DNA of 64,000 nucleotides from Bacteroidota bacterium (GCA_013112545.1 JABFGJ010000007.1:1-64000), one strand, 5' to 3'; counted from the first letter of the stretch, positions 46,258 to 54,885 are shown. Translations and numbers: made by a program. Notes: generated from the sequence alone by a model not told the origin.

Positions 46258-48786
46258 ATGAAAAATGAAGCTCATGCAAGAATTAAAATAAACCAACTGC
46301 TCGAAGAAGCGGGATGGAGATTCTTTGACAATGAGGAAGGAAAAGCAAACATTCTGCTTGAAAACCATGTGAAGATTTCCCAAAAGGAAATTGACGCTTG
46401 GGGAAACGACTATGAAAAGACAAAAAATGGTTCGCTTGACTTTCTGTTGGTTGATAGCAACAATAAACCGATTTGTGTTTTAGAAGCTAAAAAGGAAAGC
46501 CTTCATCCTCTTGTAGCCAAGGAACAAGCAAGAAAATACGCTAAGACAGTTGGTGCTCAATACGTGATTTTATCGAATGGAATCGTCCATTATTTTTGGG
46601 ATGTAACCAAAGGAAATCCGAAACCGATATACAAGTTTCCTTCACCAAACGAAATCGGTGCAATTAAAGCATGGAATCCTGACCGAAATGCTTTGGCAAG
46701 CGAAAAAGTAGCGATTGACTATATCGCTTCTATCCAAATGCCTGACTATGCAGAGCGACCTGAATGGCAAGGAAGCATTGAAGCAAGCAAAGATTTTATT
46801 TGGACAAACGGACTTAGATTTCTACGCCATTATCAATTAAGTGCCATTGAACATTTACAGAAAGCAGTTGCCTTTGGCAAAGACCGCTTTTTGTTTGAAA
46901 TGGCAACAGGAACGGGAAAAACCTTGACTGCTGCTGCTGTTATTCGATTATTCCTAAGAACTCAAAACGCAAGACGAGTTTTGTTTTTAGTTGACCGTTT
47001 GGAATTGGAAGACCAAGCTTGGAAAGCATTCACACAATATCTCAAACCTGATTACAGCACTTTTATTTACAAAGAACACCGAAGTGATTGGCACAAAGCA
47101 GATATAGTGGTCACTACCATTCAATCGCTGATGTTCAATGACAAATACCGCTACGATTTTTCGCCAACGGATTTTGACTTGATTATTTCGGACGAGAGCC
47201 ATCGCTCTATTTCAGGAAACGCAAGAGCCGTTTTTGAATATTTCCATGGCTACAAATTAGGCTTAACAGCCACACCAAGAGATTACTTAAAAGGCGTTGA
47301 CCCTGAAAAGGTAAAAGAAAACGACCCAAGAGAAATTGAACGAAGAATGTTGCGGGATACCTACTCAACCTTCGGTTGTGAAGGTGGCGACCCAACTTTT
47401 CGATATTCGCTTTTGGATGGAGTGAAAGACGGTTATCTCATCAATCCAAAAGTTTTAGATGCCCGAACTGAAATTACCACGCAACTGCTTTCTGATGAAG
47501 GATATGCAGTTGTTGTACCAACAGAAGAAGGAGAAGAAACAGAAACCTTTGTTTCCCGTGATTTTGAAAAGAAATTCTTTTCTGAAAAGACAAACAGTGT
47601 TTTTTGCCAGACCTTTTTAGAAAACGCCTTGCGTGACCCGATTACCAATGAAATTGGCAAGACTATCATTTTTGCGGTAAGCCAGAATCATGCTCGCAAG
47701 CTAACTGAAATGCTCAATGAATTTGCAGAGCAACTTTTCCCGAACAAATACAACTCTGATTTTGCGGTTCAGGTAACTTCTCAGGTTGGAGATGCTCAAC
47801 AAATGACTATCAACTTTACCAATAACAACCTGAGCGGAAAAACTACTTGGTTAGAAGGTTACAAATCGTGTAAGACAAGAGTTTGCGTTACGGTTGGCAT
47901 GATGACCACAGGTTATGATTGCCCTGATTTATTGAACATCTGCATGATGCGACCGATTTTTAGTCCAGCGGATTTTGTGCAGATAAAAGGAAGAGGCACA
48001 AGAAAAAACACTTTTGAATACACCTTCAAAAACGAACTGAACGAAGAAGAAACACAACGACACGAAAAGGAAATATTCAAACTTTTCGACTTCTTTGCCA
48101 ACTGCGAATATTTTGAAGAGAAATTCGACTATGATGAAAAACTCAAACTTCCTAAACCAAAGAAAGGAAGCGGTGAAGGTGGTGGCGGTGGTGTTGACCT
48201 TGACAAATACACCACTTTTCAACCTGACCCTTTACTGACTTTGAATGAACAACAAATCGGGTATGAAGGGATGAAGATTGACCGCATGTTGTTCAAGAAA
48301 TTTGAAGACCGCATCAAAATGGACGACATCATCAAGAAAAATGTGGAACTCGGAAATTGGGAACATGTTATCAGCCATATTCAGCAGGAGATTTTCGATA
48401 AACCCGAAGAATATTTCAATCTTGATAAACTGAGAAAGGCTGCCAAGATTGACCGCAAAGTTTCTATCCGTGAAGTGGTGGAGAAGGTTTTTGGTATCAT
48501 TCCAAAATTTAAATCAAAGGATGAATTGCTTGAAGAAGAATTCGACAAATTCATTTCCATTTATCCACCCGAAGAAGATGTGAATTTGAGAGCATTAAAA
48601 TACTTTTTCAAAGCCTACATTGTTGACCAAGACATTCGGAAAATCATTTCTTCTAAAGATTTCCATGCCTTGCAAACACACCCAACGCTTACCATTTCAC
48701 AATTCAAAGAAGTGGCAGCAAAATACCGTGAAGTAATTCCGGTTTACATTAAAGATTACGTGAACCTCGAAAGATTTGCCGCCTGA
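46258..48786 (+). CDS. hsdR: Type I restriction enzyme R subunit (EcoEI-like)
   Basis: 842 aa. N-terminal nuclease domain with D61 and E76-A-K78 (LDFLLVD...VLEAKKE), a PD-(D/E)xK core. SF2 translocase follows: Walker A ATGTGKT at 216-222, DESH box at 312-315, LTATP motif III near 337, and motif VI QIKGRGTRKN near 577. A Gly-rich linker (GSGEGGGGG near 637) precedes an EcoEI_R_C-type C-terminal domain. The length fits the EcoEI/type IB-like short HsdR. It cuts DNA after translocation with HsdM and HsdS. The stop overlaps the transposase ATG by one base (TGATG). Confidence 0.93.
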   Translation: MKNEAHARIKINQLLEEAGWRFFDNEEGKANILLENHVKISQKEIDAWGNDYEKTKNGSLDFLLVDSNNKPICVLEAKKESLHPLVAKEQARKYAKTVGAQYVILSNGIVHYFWDVTKGNPKPIYKFPSPNEIGAIKAWNPDRNALASEKVAIDYIASIQMPDYAERPEWQGSIEASKDFIWTNGLRFLRHYQLSAIEHLQKAVAFGKDRFLFEMATGTGKTLTAAAVIRLFLRTQNARRVLFLVDRLELEDQAWKAFTQYLKPDYSTFIYKEHRSDWHKADIVVTTIQSLMFNDKYRYDFSPTDFDLIISDESHRSISGNARAVFEYFHGYKLGLTATPRDYLKGVDPEKVKENDPREIERRMLRDTYSTFGCEGGDPTFRYSLLDGVKDGYLINPKVLDARTEITTQLLSDEGYAVVVPTEEGEETETFVSRDFEKKFFSEKTNSVFCQTFLENALRDPITNEIGKTIIFAVSQNHARKLTEMLNEFAEQLFPNKYNSDFAVQVTSQVGDAQQMTINFTNNNLSGKTTWLEGYKSCKTRVCVTVGMMTTGYDCPDLLNICMMRPIFSPADFVQIKGRGTRKNTFEYTFKNELNEEETQRHEKEIFKLFDFFANCEYFEEKFDYDEKLKLPKPKKGSGEGGGGGVDLDKYTTFQPDPLLTLNEQQIGYEGMKIDRMLFKKFEDRIKMDDIIKKNVELGNWEHVISHIQQEIFDKPEEYFNLDKLRKAAKIDRKVSIREVVEKVFGIIPKFKSKDELLEEEFDKFISIYPPEEDVNLRALKYFFKAYIVDQDIRKIISSKDFHALQTHPTLTISQFKEVAAKYREVIPVYIKDYVNLERFAA

Positions 48787-49376
48787 TGTCTGATAGGTTT
48801 CAAAATAAATACCGCATAGAATCAACCCGATTGAAAAATTGGGATTATGGATCGAATGCATCCTATTTTGTGACCATTTGCACCCAAAATCGCGAATGTT
48901 TTTTTGGTGATGTGGTGGGTGATAAAGACGCATTGCCATGTTTCTCTTTAACACCAATTGGGGTAATTGTGGAAACGGAATGGTTGAAAACATTCGAAAT
49001 GCGACCTGATATGAATTTGGAAATGGGTGAATTTGTGGTTATGCCAAATCATTTTCATGCAATAATTGGAATTGGGGAAAATGAATACAATACGAAACGG
49101 GATACGCATTTGGATACGCAACGTAGAGGCGCAATGCATTGCGCCTCTACCAACGATAATCCAAAAAACAAATTCGGACCCCAATCCAAAAATTTGGCAT
49201 CCATTATTAGGGGTTTTAAAATTGGGGTAACAAAAAATGCCCGATTGATAAATCCCGATTTCGCATGGCAACCACGATACCACGACCATGTTATCCGAAA
49301 TGATAAATCATTTCATAGAATTTCAGAATACATTATTAATAATCCCCGTAATTGGACAACAGACAAATTACGGTAA
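48786..49376 (+). CDS. REP-associated tyrosine transposase (RAYT, Y1 HUH family)
   Basis: 196 aa. Y1_Tnp/HUH fold: strand YFVTICTQNRECFFG, then the HUH metal motif in VVMPNHFHAIIGIG near residue 91, and a C-terminal helix with the expected catalytic Tyr in SEYIINNPRNW near residue 182. RAYTs are single-copy domesticated relatives of IS200/IS605 enzymes that mobilise REP palindromes. Residues about 114-122 (RRGAMHCAS) are encoded by a perfect 28-bp palindrome inside the gene, and a second REP-like palindrome follows the stop. Placed between hsdR and hsdMS and overlapping the hsdR stop, so translationally coupled. The frame is intact. Confidence 0.9.
   Translation: MSDRFQNKYRIESTRLKNWDYGSNASYFVTICTQNRECFFGDVVGDKDALPCFSLTPIGVIVETEWLKTFEMRPDMNLEMGEFVVMPNHFHAIIGIGENEYNTKRDTHLDTQRRGAMHCASTNDNPKNKFGPQSKNLASIIRGFKIGVTKNARLINPDFAWQPRYHDHVIRNDKSFHRISEYIINNPRNWTTDKLR
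49123..49150. repeat. Perfect 28-bp REP-like palindrome inside the transposase gene
   Basis: Arms GTAGAGGCGCAATG and CATTGCGCCTCTAC are exact complements with no loop. The core GCAATGCATTGC is like the REP elements often found with RAYT genes. It stays in frame. Confidence 0.9.
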
Positions 49377-49391
49377 AGACGCTGTAAAGAC

Positions 49392-49408
49392 GAAACGCAT
49401 TGCGTTTC
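49392..49408. repeat. Second REP-like palindrome before hsdMS
   Basis: GAAACGCATTGCGTTTC is a perfect 17-nt palindrome sharing the GCATTGC core of 49123-49150. Just before it AAAGACG is repeated. It sits in the 53-bp gap between the transposase stop and the hsdMS ATG. Confidence 0.75.
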
Positions 49409-49429
49409 CACAATAGATACAAAACAAAT

Positions 49430-52033
49430 ATGTTAGATACACAAACAAAGAAAAGAATAGATGACTGCCGAGATATTTTGGTAGGTAAACTACCTGACCC
49501 AAAGGCACAGATAGAGCAAATTACCATTGGTTTGATTTACAAGTTCATGGACGACATGGACAAAGAAGCCATTGAATTGGGCGGTTCGGCAAAGTTCTTT
49601 TCGGGTGGTTATGAAAAATACGCTTGGGACAAACTATTTGATACCAAAGTAACGGCTGCCGAAATGCTTCGTTTGTATTCCGAAGCCATTGAAAGCATGG
49701 AGAAAAACCCGAACATTCCGCAACTGTTTCGGGATATTTTCAATAATGCCTATTTGCCCTATCGTGATCCTGAAACGCTGAAACTGTTTTTGAAAACCAT
49801 TGGCGAATTTGAATACACCCACAGCGAAAAATTGGGTGATGCTTTTGAATACCTGCTTTCGGTGATGGGTTCGCAAGGAGATGCGGGACAGTTTAGAACA
49901 CCCAGACACGTTATTGACTTTTTGGTGGCGATTATTGACCCTGACAAAGGTGAAACCATTCTCGACCCTGCTTGCGGAACTGCGGGATTTTTGATTTCGG
50001 TTTACAAGCATATTCTGCTCAAGCATACCAAAGCCAACAAAGAAGGTTTGAATATTTACGAGTATAACAAACTCGAAAAAAAGCCTTTCAACAATTTAGG
50101 CGACCAACTCACCCCTGACGACCGCAAAAAGCTGATTCAGAATTTTGCAGGGTACGACATTTCGCCCGACATGGTTCGACTGAGCTTGGTGAATTTATAC
50201 CTGCATGGGTTCTCTGACCCACACATTAACGAATACGATACGCTAAGTAGCGAAGAACGTTGGAATGAAAACTTTGATGTGGTGTTGGCCAACCCACCAT
50301 TTATGAGTCCGAAAGGCGGCATACGGCCACACAAGAAATTTACCATTAACAGCAACCGCTCGGAAGTGCTGTTTGTGGACTACATAGCCGAACACTTAAA
50401 CCCCAAAGGCAAAGCAGGCATCATTGTGCCCGAAGGTGTGATTTTCCAAAGCGGAAAAGCTTACAAAGAACTGCGCAAAATGTTGGTGGACAATTATCTC
50501 TATGCCGTGGTGAGTTTGCCCGCAGGTGTGTTTAACCCATATAGTGGTGTAAAAACATCCATTTTATTGATGGACAAAGCTATTGCCAAGAAACACAAGG
50601 AAATCCTGTTTGTAAAAATTGCCAATGACGGCTACAATTTGGGGGCACAGCGAACAGCCGTAAAAGGCAGCCAATTGGAAGAGGCGATTGCGCTAACCCA
50701 TGAATTTGCAGCGACAGGAGAAATACCTGATTCATTGATTGCTCATACAGTTTTAAGAACTGAGATATCAGCAAGTGTCGATTACAATTTGAGTGGGGAT
50801 AGATATAAAATAACAATAGACAAGGAAAGCACTTTTGAGTGGAAAGAAATTGGAGAACTTGTTGACTTAATTAAAGACGGAGATTGGATTGAAAGTAAAG
50901 ACCAATCGGAATCGGGAATTAGATTAATTCAAACGGGAAACGTTGGTATTGGCGAGTATAAGGATAAAGATGATAAAGCCAGATTTATAGATGAAGATAC
51001 TTTCAAAAGGTTGAATTGCACAGAAATTTTTCCTAATGATGTTCTTGTTTCGAGATTGCCAGACCCTGTTGGCAGAGCCTGTCTTGTTCCAAACCTAAAT
51101 ATAAAAATGATTACCGCTGTTGATTGCTCAATTATTAGATTCAATCAAAAGAAAATACTTCCAAATCTATTTGTGTATTACACAAAGTCAGACAAGTATT
51201 ATGACTATATAGCGCCATATTTGACAGGCTCAAGTAGAAGCAGAATTAGTCGTAAGAACCTTGAAAAGGTAAAAATCCCCCTTCCCCCCTTATCCATTCA
51301 GGAAGAAATTGTAGCCGAAATAGAAGGCTACCAAAAAATAATAAATGGAGCCAAAGCGGTAGTGACCAACTACAAACCCAAAATAGACATTGACCCGGAT
51401 TGGGAGATGGTGGAGTTAAACTCAATTTGTGATGTTCGAGACGGAACACACGATTCACCAAAGTATGTTCAAGAGGGTGGCATTCCATTTATAACCCAGA
51501 AGAATATTACAAAAGAAGGCCTGTCTTTCGATAATGTGAATTATATCTCACAAGAAGACCATGAAAAAATCATCAAGCGTTCTAATGTTGAGTTTGGTGA
51601 CATCATTTTTTCAATGATAGGAGCCAACAGAGGTATGAGCTGCTTAATAGACGATAAAAGAGTTTTTAGCATCAAAAACGTTGGACTAATTAAACCACAA
51701 GGGAAAGCAGAACAAAAATTCATTCTTTATTATCTCCAATCTCAAAATGCTCAAACTTATGTAGCAAATGTTTCAGCAGGCGGAGCACAGTCTTTTGTAA
51801 GTCTTAAAAATCTTAGAGCCTTTCCAATACCGCTTCCAGATGCCGAAACTCAACTTCAAATCGTAGCACAAATTGAAAAAGAGCAGGCATTGGTCAATGC
51901 CAACAAGCAGCTTATTGAAATTTTTGAGCAGAAGATTAAGGATAGGATTGCAAAGGTTTGGGGCGTGGAAAAAGAGGAAGAAGAAAATTTAAGTATGGCT
52001 GCTGAGCCTTTGGTAGAATATGAAAAGGCTTAA
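49430..52033 (+). CDS. Fused type I methyltransferase-specificity protein (HsdM-HsdS)
   Basis: 867 aa from ATG 49430 (the TTG at 49400 lies in the REP-like palindrome). Residues 1-445 are an N6-adenine methylase: HsdM_N helical bundle, motif I DPACGTAGFL at 179-188, motif IV NPPF at 288-291. From about 468 it is an HsdS: first target-recognition domain (468-610), conserved spacer starting IPLPPLSIQEEIVAEIEGYQ (about 612-655), second target domain (658-797) and a C-terminal coiled spacer (IPLPDAETQLQIVAQIEKEQ). Thus one chain carries modification and a full bipartite specificity unit. Separate hsdM and hsdS are the norm in type I; fusion is more usual in type IIG/IIB. A marked rise in G+C is visible over 49430-50700. 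Confidence 0.88.
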   Translation: MLDTQTKKRIDDCRDILVGKLPDPKAQIEQITIGLIYKFMDDMDKEAIELGGSAKFFSGGYEKYAWDKLFDTKVTAAEMLRLYSEAIESMEKNPNIPQLFRDIFNNAYLPYRDPETLKLFLKTIGEFEYTHSEKLGDAFEYLLSVMGSQGDAGQFRTPRHVIDFLVAIIDPDKGETILDPACGTAGFLISVYKHILLKHTKANKEGLNIYEYNKLEKKPFNNLGDQLTPDDRKKLIQNFAGYDISPDMVRLSLVNLYLHGFSDPHINEYDTLSSEERWNENFDVVLANPPFMSPKGGIRPHKKFTINSNRSEVLFVDYIAEHLNPKGKAGIIVPEGVIFQSGKAYKELRKMLVDNYLYAVVSLPAGVFNPYSGVKTSILLMDKAIAKKHKEILFVKIANDGYNLGAQRTAVKGSQLEEAIALTHEFAATGEIPDSLIAHTVLRTEISASVDYNLSGDRYKITIDKESTFEWKEIGELVDLIKDGDWIESKDQSESGIRLIQTGNVGIGEYKDKDDKARFIDEDTFKRLNCTEIFPNDVLVSRLPDPVGRACLVPNLNIKMITAVDCSIIRFNQKKILPNLFVYYTKSDKYYDYIAPYLTGSSRSRISRKNLEKVKIPLPPLSIQEEIVAEIEGYQKIINGAKAVVTNYKPKIDIDPDWEMVELNSICDVRDGTHDSPKYVQEGGIPFITQKNITKEGLSFDNVNYISQEDHEKIIKRSNVEFGDIIFSMIGANRGMSCLIDDKRVFSIKNVGLIKPQGKAEQKFILYYLQSQNAQTYVANVSAGGAQSFVSLKNLRAFPIPLPDAETQLQIVAQIEKEQALVNANKQLIEIFEQKIKDRIAKVWGVEKEEEENLSMAAEPLVEYEKA

Positions 52034-52045
52034 AGCTGCAATTGA

Positions 52046-53806
52046 ATGAATATTAACCAAATAGAAATAACGAATGTAAAAGGTATGGGCAGTAAGTCTT
52101 TCAATCTCGATTTGCATCCCAACAAACCGAATATTCTTGTAGCACCTAATGGTTTTGGTAAAAGTTCCTTTGCCCTTGCTTTTGACCGCCTAAAAAGGGA
52201 TAAAATTGAGTTGGGTGACAAAGAGTACTACAACAAAATAACCACTAACAGACCTCAATTAAAAATCATACTTTCCAATGGCACAGAGTTAATCGCTGAC
52301 GATAATCAAAACACAATCAATGATATGTTCGATGTGGTTGTTATTAAAAACCAGACAGAACCAAAATCTGTTATTCAAACAATTCCAGGTCGTCCGCCTT
52401 TTACAAGAACAACTTTAGACATTGTCCGTACGACCTTGATTCAAACAATCCCACCAAAGGTCGATTTTGCTTACCACTCAGCAACTCTAAAGGCTAATTT
52501 TGGAACGAATGGAAATAAAATACTTACCAATATTTCCAGCTTATTCAATTCAGGTAAATTCATCAATACTGTTGAAAACAAAATTGATTTTTCAAGATTT
52601 GATCTTAAGGCTTTTAAAAGGCTAATAGAAACAGTTATTGAGCAAATTAATAATCGAGAAGGAACAGGGTATCAGATAAAAACATGGATTGAAGATGATC
52701 TGCTTGATGAGCTTAAAGTACATGAAGAATTTTCAAAATTTGCTTCGATAATTCAATCCTTCGGCTTTGAAGTTTTGAATGACGAAGTGGATTATTACTT
52801 AACCGCATGGCAGTTAATCACAGTTAGAAATGAAATGGGTGCTGACTTTAAAAAAGCTTGTAAATACCTTTACTTCTTAGATAAAAAGCAGCATTACACC
52901 GAGACAATAGCCAACTACAATCCTGTAAAGGAAAGATTCGATATTAAACCGAAGGCTGAAGGAAACAGCCTTGTGGTTAATTGGCCAAAGGCGCATGAAA
53001 TTTCAAATGGGCAAAGAGATATTTTGACCTTCATGGCTCTGCTTTTAAAGACCAAAAATAGCTTTAAAAAGAAAGATTGTATCCTTGTTATTGACGAAAT
53101 ATTCGACTACATGGATGATGCTAACCTGATAACTTTTCAATACTACATCTCAACCTTTATTGAAGAGATGAAAGGTCAGAAAAGGAGAATTTTTCCAATT
53201 CTACTCACACATTTAGACCCTTTGTTTTTTAATCATTTCTGCTTCAACGACAATAAAATTAAAGTTTGCTACATAAAGGACATCAAGGTAAAGTCCAATC
53301 AAAATATTCTGAATATTATTTACAACCGTGAAGATGAAACCATCAAAGACACTGTAGATGCACATTATTTTCACTTTCATCCAAACTCAGGAGAGATTGA
53401 TATAACAGAAGAATTCAAAGCTCTGAAACTGAACCCAGATTGGGGAACGCCTGAAAAATTCTTCAAAAAGATATTTAGAGAAGTGAGACGATATTTATTT
53501 GATGATGAAACATTCGACCCGCTTGCTATTTGTTTTGGAGTTAGAAATCGAATTGAACAATTGGTTTATGACAAAATTCCTGATGATGAAAACAAAAGGA
53601 AGTTTATAGAAGAAAATAACGGTACGAAAAACAAACTTCATTTTGCACAAAACATAGGAGTTCAGATACCTGATACTTATTTCTTATTGGGAATTATTTA
53701 CAATACTTCTTTGCATTTGTCACAGGGACAAGATATTTCAAAACCCCTTGGACTGAAATTAGAGAATGGAACTATTAAACAAATGATAATGAACTTGTGG
53801 AACTAA
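52046..53806 (+). CDS. AAA/ABC-type ATPase associated with the restriction locus
   Basis: 586 aa, no membrane segment. N-terminal KGMGSKSFNLDLHPNKPNILVAP leads into Walker A PNGFGKSS (34-41). An ABC-like signature ISNGQRDIL is at 319-327 and Walker B ILVIDEIFDYMDD follows with D350-E351, the head layout of SMC/RecF-type ATPases. The insert between Walker A and the signature is helical but too short and irregular for a long coiled coil or zinc hook. The C-terminal 200 residues match nothing I recognise. It starts 12 bp after hsdMS and ends the island, so it is in the same operon. A defence accessory or effector role is inferred only from position. Confidence 0.75.
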   Translation: MNINQIEITNVKGMGSKSFNLDLHPNKPNILVAPNGFGKSSFALAFDRLKRDKIELGDKEYYNKITTNRPQLKIILSNGTELIADDNQNTINDMFDVVVIKNQTEPKSVIQTIPGRPPFTRTTLDIVRTTLIQTIPPKVDFAYHSATLKANFGTNGNKILTNISSLFNSGKFINTVENKIDFSRFDLKAFKRLIETVIEQINNREGTGYQIKTWIEDDLLDELKVHEEFSKFASIIQSFGFEVLNDEVDYYLTAWQLITVRNEMGADFKKACKYLYFLDKKQHYTETIANYNPVKERFDIKPKAEGNSLVVNWPKAHEISNGQRDILTFMALLLKTKNSFKKKDCILVIDEIFDYMDDANLITFQYYISTFIEEMKGQKRRIFPILLTHLDPLFFNHFCFNDNKIKVCYIKDIKVKSNQNILNIIYNREDETIKDTVDAHYFHFHPNSGEIDITEEFKALKLNPDWGTPEKFFKKIFREVRRYLFDDETFDPLAICFGVRNRIEQLVYDKIPDDENKRKFIEENNGTKNKLHFAQNIGVQIPDTYFLLGIIYNTSLHLSQGQDISKPLGLKLENGTIKQMIMNLWN

Positions 53807-54050
53807 TAATGCCAACCCTTCGCATCCATACACATTGGCAAGTCGCTCAAACCAGCCGCATAAACCAAAACTTGCCAAAGAGTATGGCTGCCCAACCGCA
53901 CGGACGAAAAGAAAGCACGGGCATACAACAACGTGTATAAAACATTTGGCAGACAGTGGTTTATCGAGCGGCACAGCTCGTGTCAAAAGTAGTTGTAACT
54001 TGATAGATTTCCGCTTCGGAATGCCTAACGTTTCATACACGCAACCGTTA
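53807..54050. other. Palindrome-rich right flank of the restriction island
   Basis: No credible gene. TGCCAA (53810-53815) pairs with TTGGCA (53835-53840). TTGGCAAGT (53835-53843) pairs exactly with ACTTGCCAA (53870-53878). GTGTAT near 53935 is mirrored by ATACAC near 54034, and AATGCCTAAC...CGTTAGC closes the segment. It resembles repeated spacer DNA seen around mobile toxin and defence genes in Bacteroidota (recollection, not tested). Confidence 0.55.
54020..54029. repeat. Right boundary inverted repeat AATGCCTAAC
   Basis: Exact complement of 46034-46043. It is followed 17 bp later by GTTAGCAAAAAT, which also resembles the direct left sequence GTTAGGCATTAAAAAT. Confidence 0.5.
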
Positions 54051-54171
54051 GCAAAAATTCAAAAATGAAATTTTAAAAGCAAAATGAACTAAACAATAAA
54101 GAGGGGTTGGTAAAATTTACTTCTTACTTCTTTTACCCAGAAAACAACTAGAATCACTAATAAAATAACAC

Positions 54172-54885
54172 TTATTCTGGGCTCTCATCTTTAGTATCTA
54201 TCAGTTTGTTGATGGCATGTTGGATTTGAAAGTATAAAATACTTGTATCTTTTTGATGATCTGTAATTTGTATAACGTCTATAAAATTGCCACTAGAATC
54301 TACACTCGAGCCAATTTGCATAATTTGTTTGGCCAATCTCTTATAAATGTAATTTTCGGAATCTTTGCTACCCAAAGAAAAAATGGCATCATCGAAAGTG
54401 CCTGAGCCACTGATTGCCATCGCATCCATAATGCGGTTAAATTTATACTTATAAAAATTCGCACTATCTATTTGCTCGAGTTTAAAAAAGGCATAAGATT
54501 TTTGAAATAGAATCATCTGATTGTAAGGATGAAAGCTTAAAACCGAATCGCTAATTCGAATGGCTTCATCAAATTGGAATACACTTAGTTTCTTTTTAAT
54601 TCTATCTTCTTGGTTGATAACCTTGTAAGGAGTGTAGTTTTTATTCGAAGTATAATTTATCAATAAAGCTAAAATTTCGAAATCGCTTAAACTGCTGTCA
54701 TTTTTATCGAAGCGCTTTGCTAAGTTTTGATAAAATAGCGCATCAGTGCTGTCTTTTGTTCGCTTTAGTACAGACTCAAAATCCGTTTTATAATTGAAAA
54801 CCTGAGCCAAAGTAGTTGCAGGCAATATCAGTAAAATTGCTAATCCAGTTAAAAATAAATAAAGCTTTAAATGTTGATTTTTCAA
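54172..54885 (-). CDS. DUF4919-like secreted protein
   Basis: 237 aa. Signal peptide at about 1-27 (LYLFLTGLAILLILPATTLA). The body is alpha-helical and TPR-like, with IRISDSVLSFHPYNQMILFQKSYAFFKL and a FDDAIFSLGSKDSENYIYK motif that I associate with DUF4919. Start is TTG at 54885, overlapping the NhaC stop in TTGA; no ATG is available in the signal peptide. Translation is thus coupled to nhaC. Function unknown, perhaps an envelope partner of the antiporter. Confidence 0.65.
   Translation of the reverse strand: MKNQHLKLYLFLTGLAILLILPATTLAQVFNYKTDFESVLKRTKDSTDALFYQNLAKRFDKNDSSLSDFEILALLINYTSNKNYTPYKVINQEDRIKKKLSVFQFDEAIRISDSVLSFHPYNQMILFQKSYAFFKLEQIDSANFYKYKFNRIMDAMAISGSGTFDDAIFSLGSKDSENYIYKRLAKQIMQIGSSVDSSGNFIDVIQITDHQKDTSILYFQIQHAINKLIDTKDESPE

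Noticed and set aside
47929-48222. Antisense open frames across hsdR, hsdMS and other long genes
   Set aside because: They have no recognisable motifs and lie wholly within strong coding sequence on the other strand; composition explains them.
48786-49376. Calling the Y1 transposase an active IS200/IS605 insertion sequence
   Set aside because: No TnpB and no IS ends are seen; sequence and context fit a RAYT with REP palindromes.
46034-54050. Calling the island a true integron cassette array
   Set aside because: No integrase is present, the end hairpin is much shorter than an attC site, and one 8-kb four-gene cassette would be atypical. Kept only as a resemblance.
53759-54068. Short overlapping frames in the right flank of the restriction island
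   Set aside because: Both strands are open for about 80-90 codons, but the translations are low-complexity and the region is palindromic repeat DNA with no start signal.
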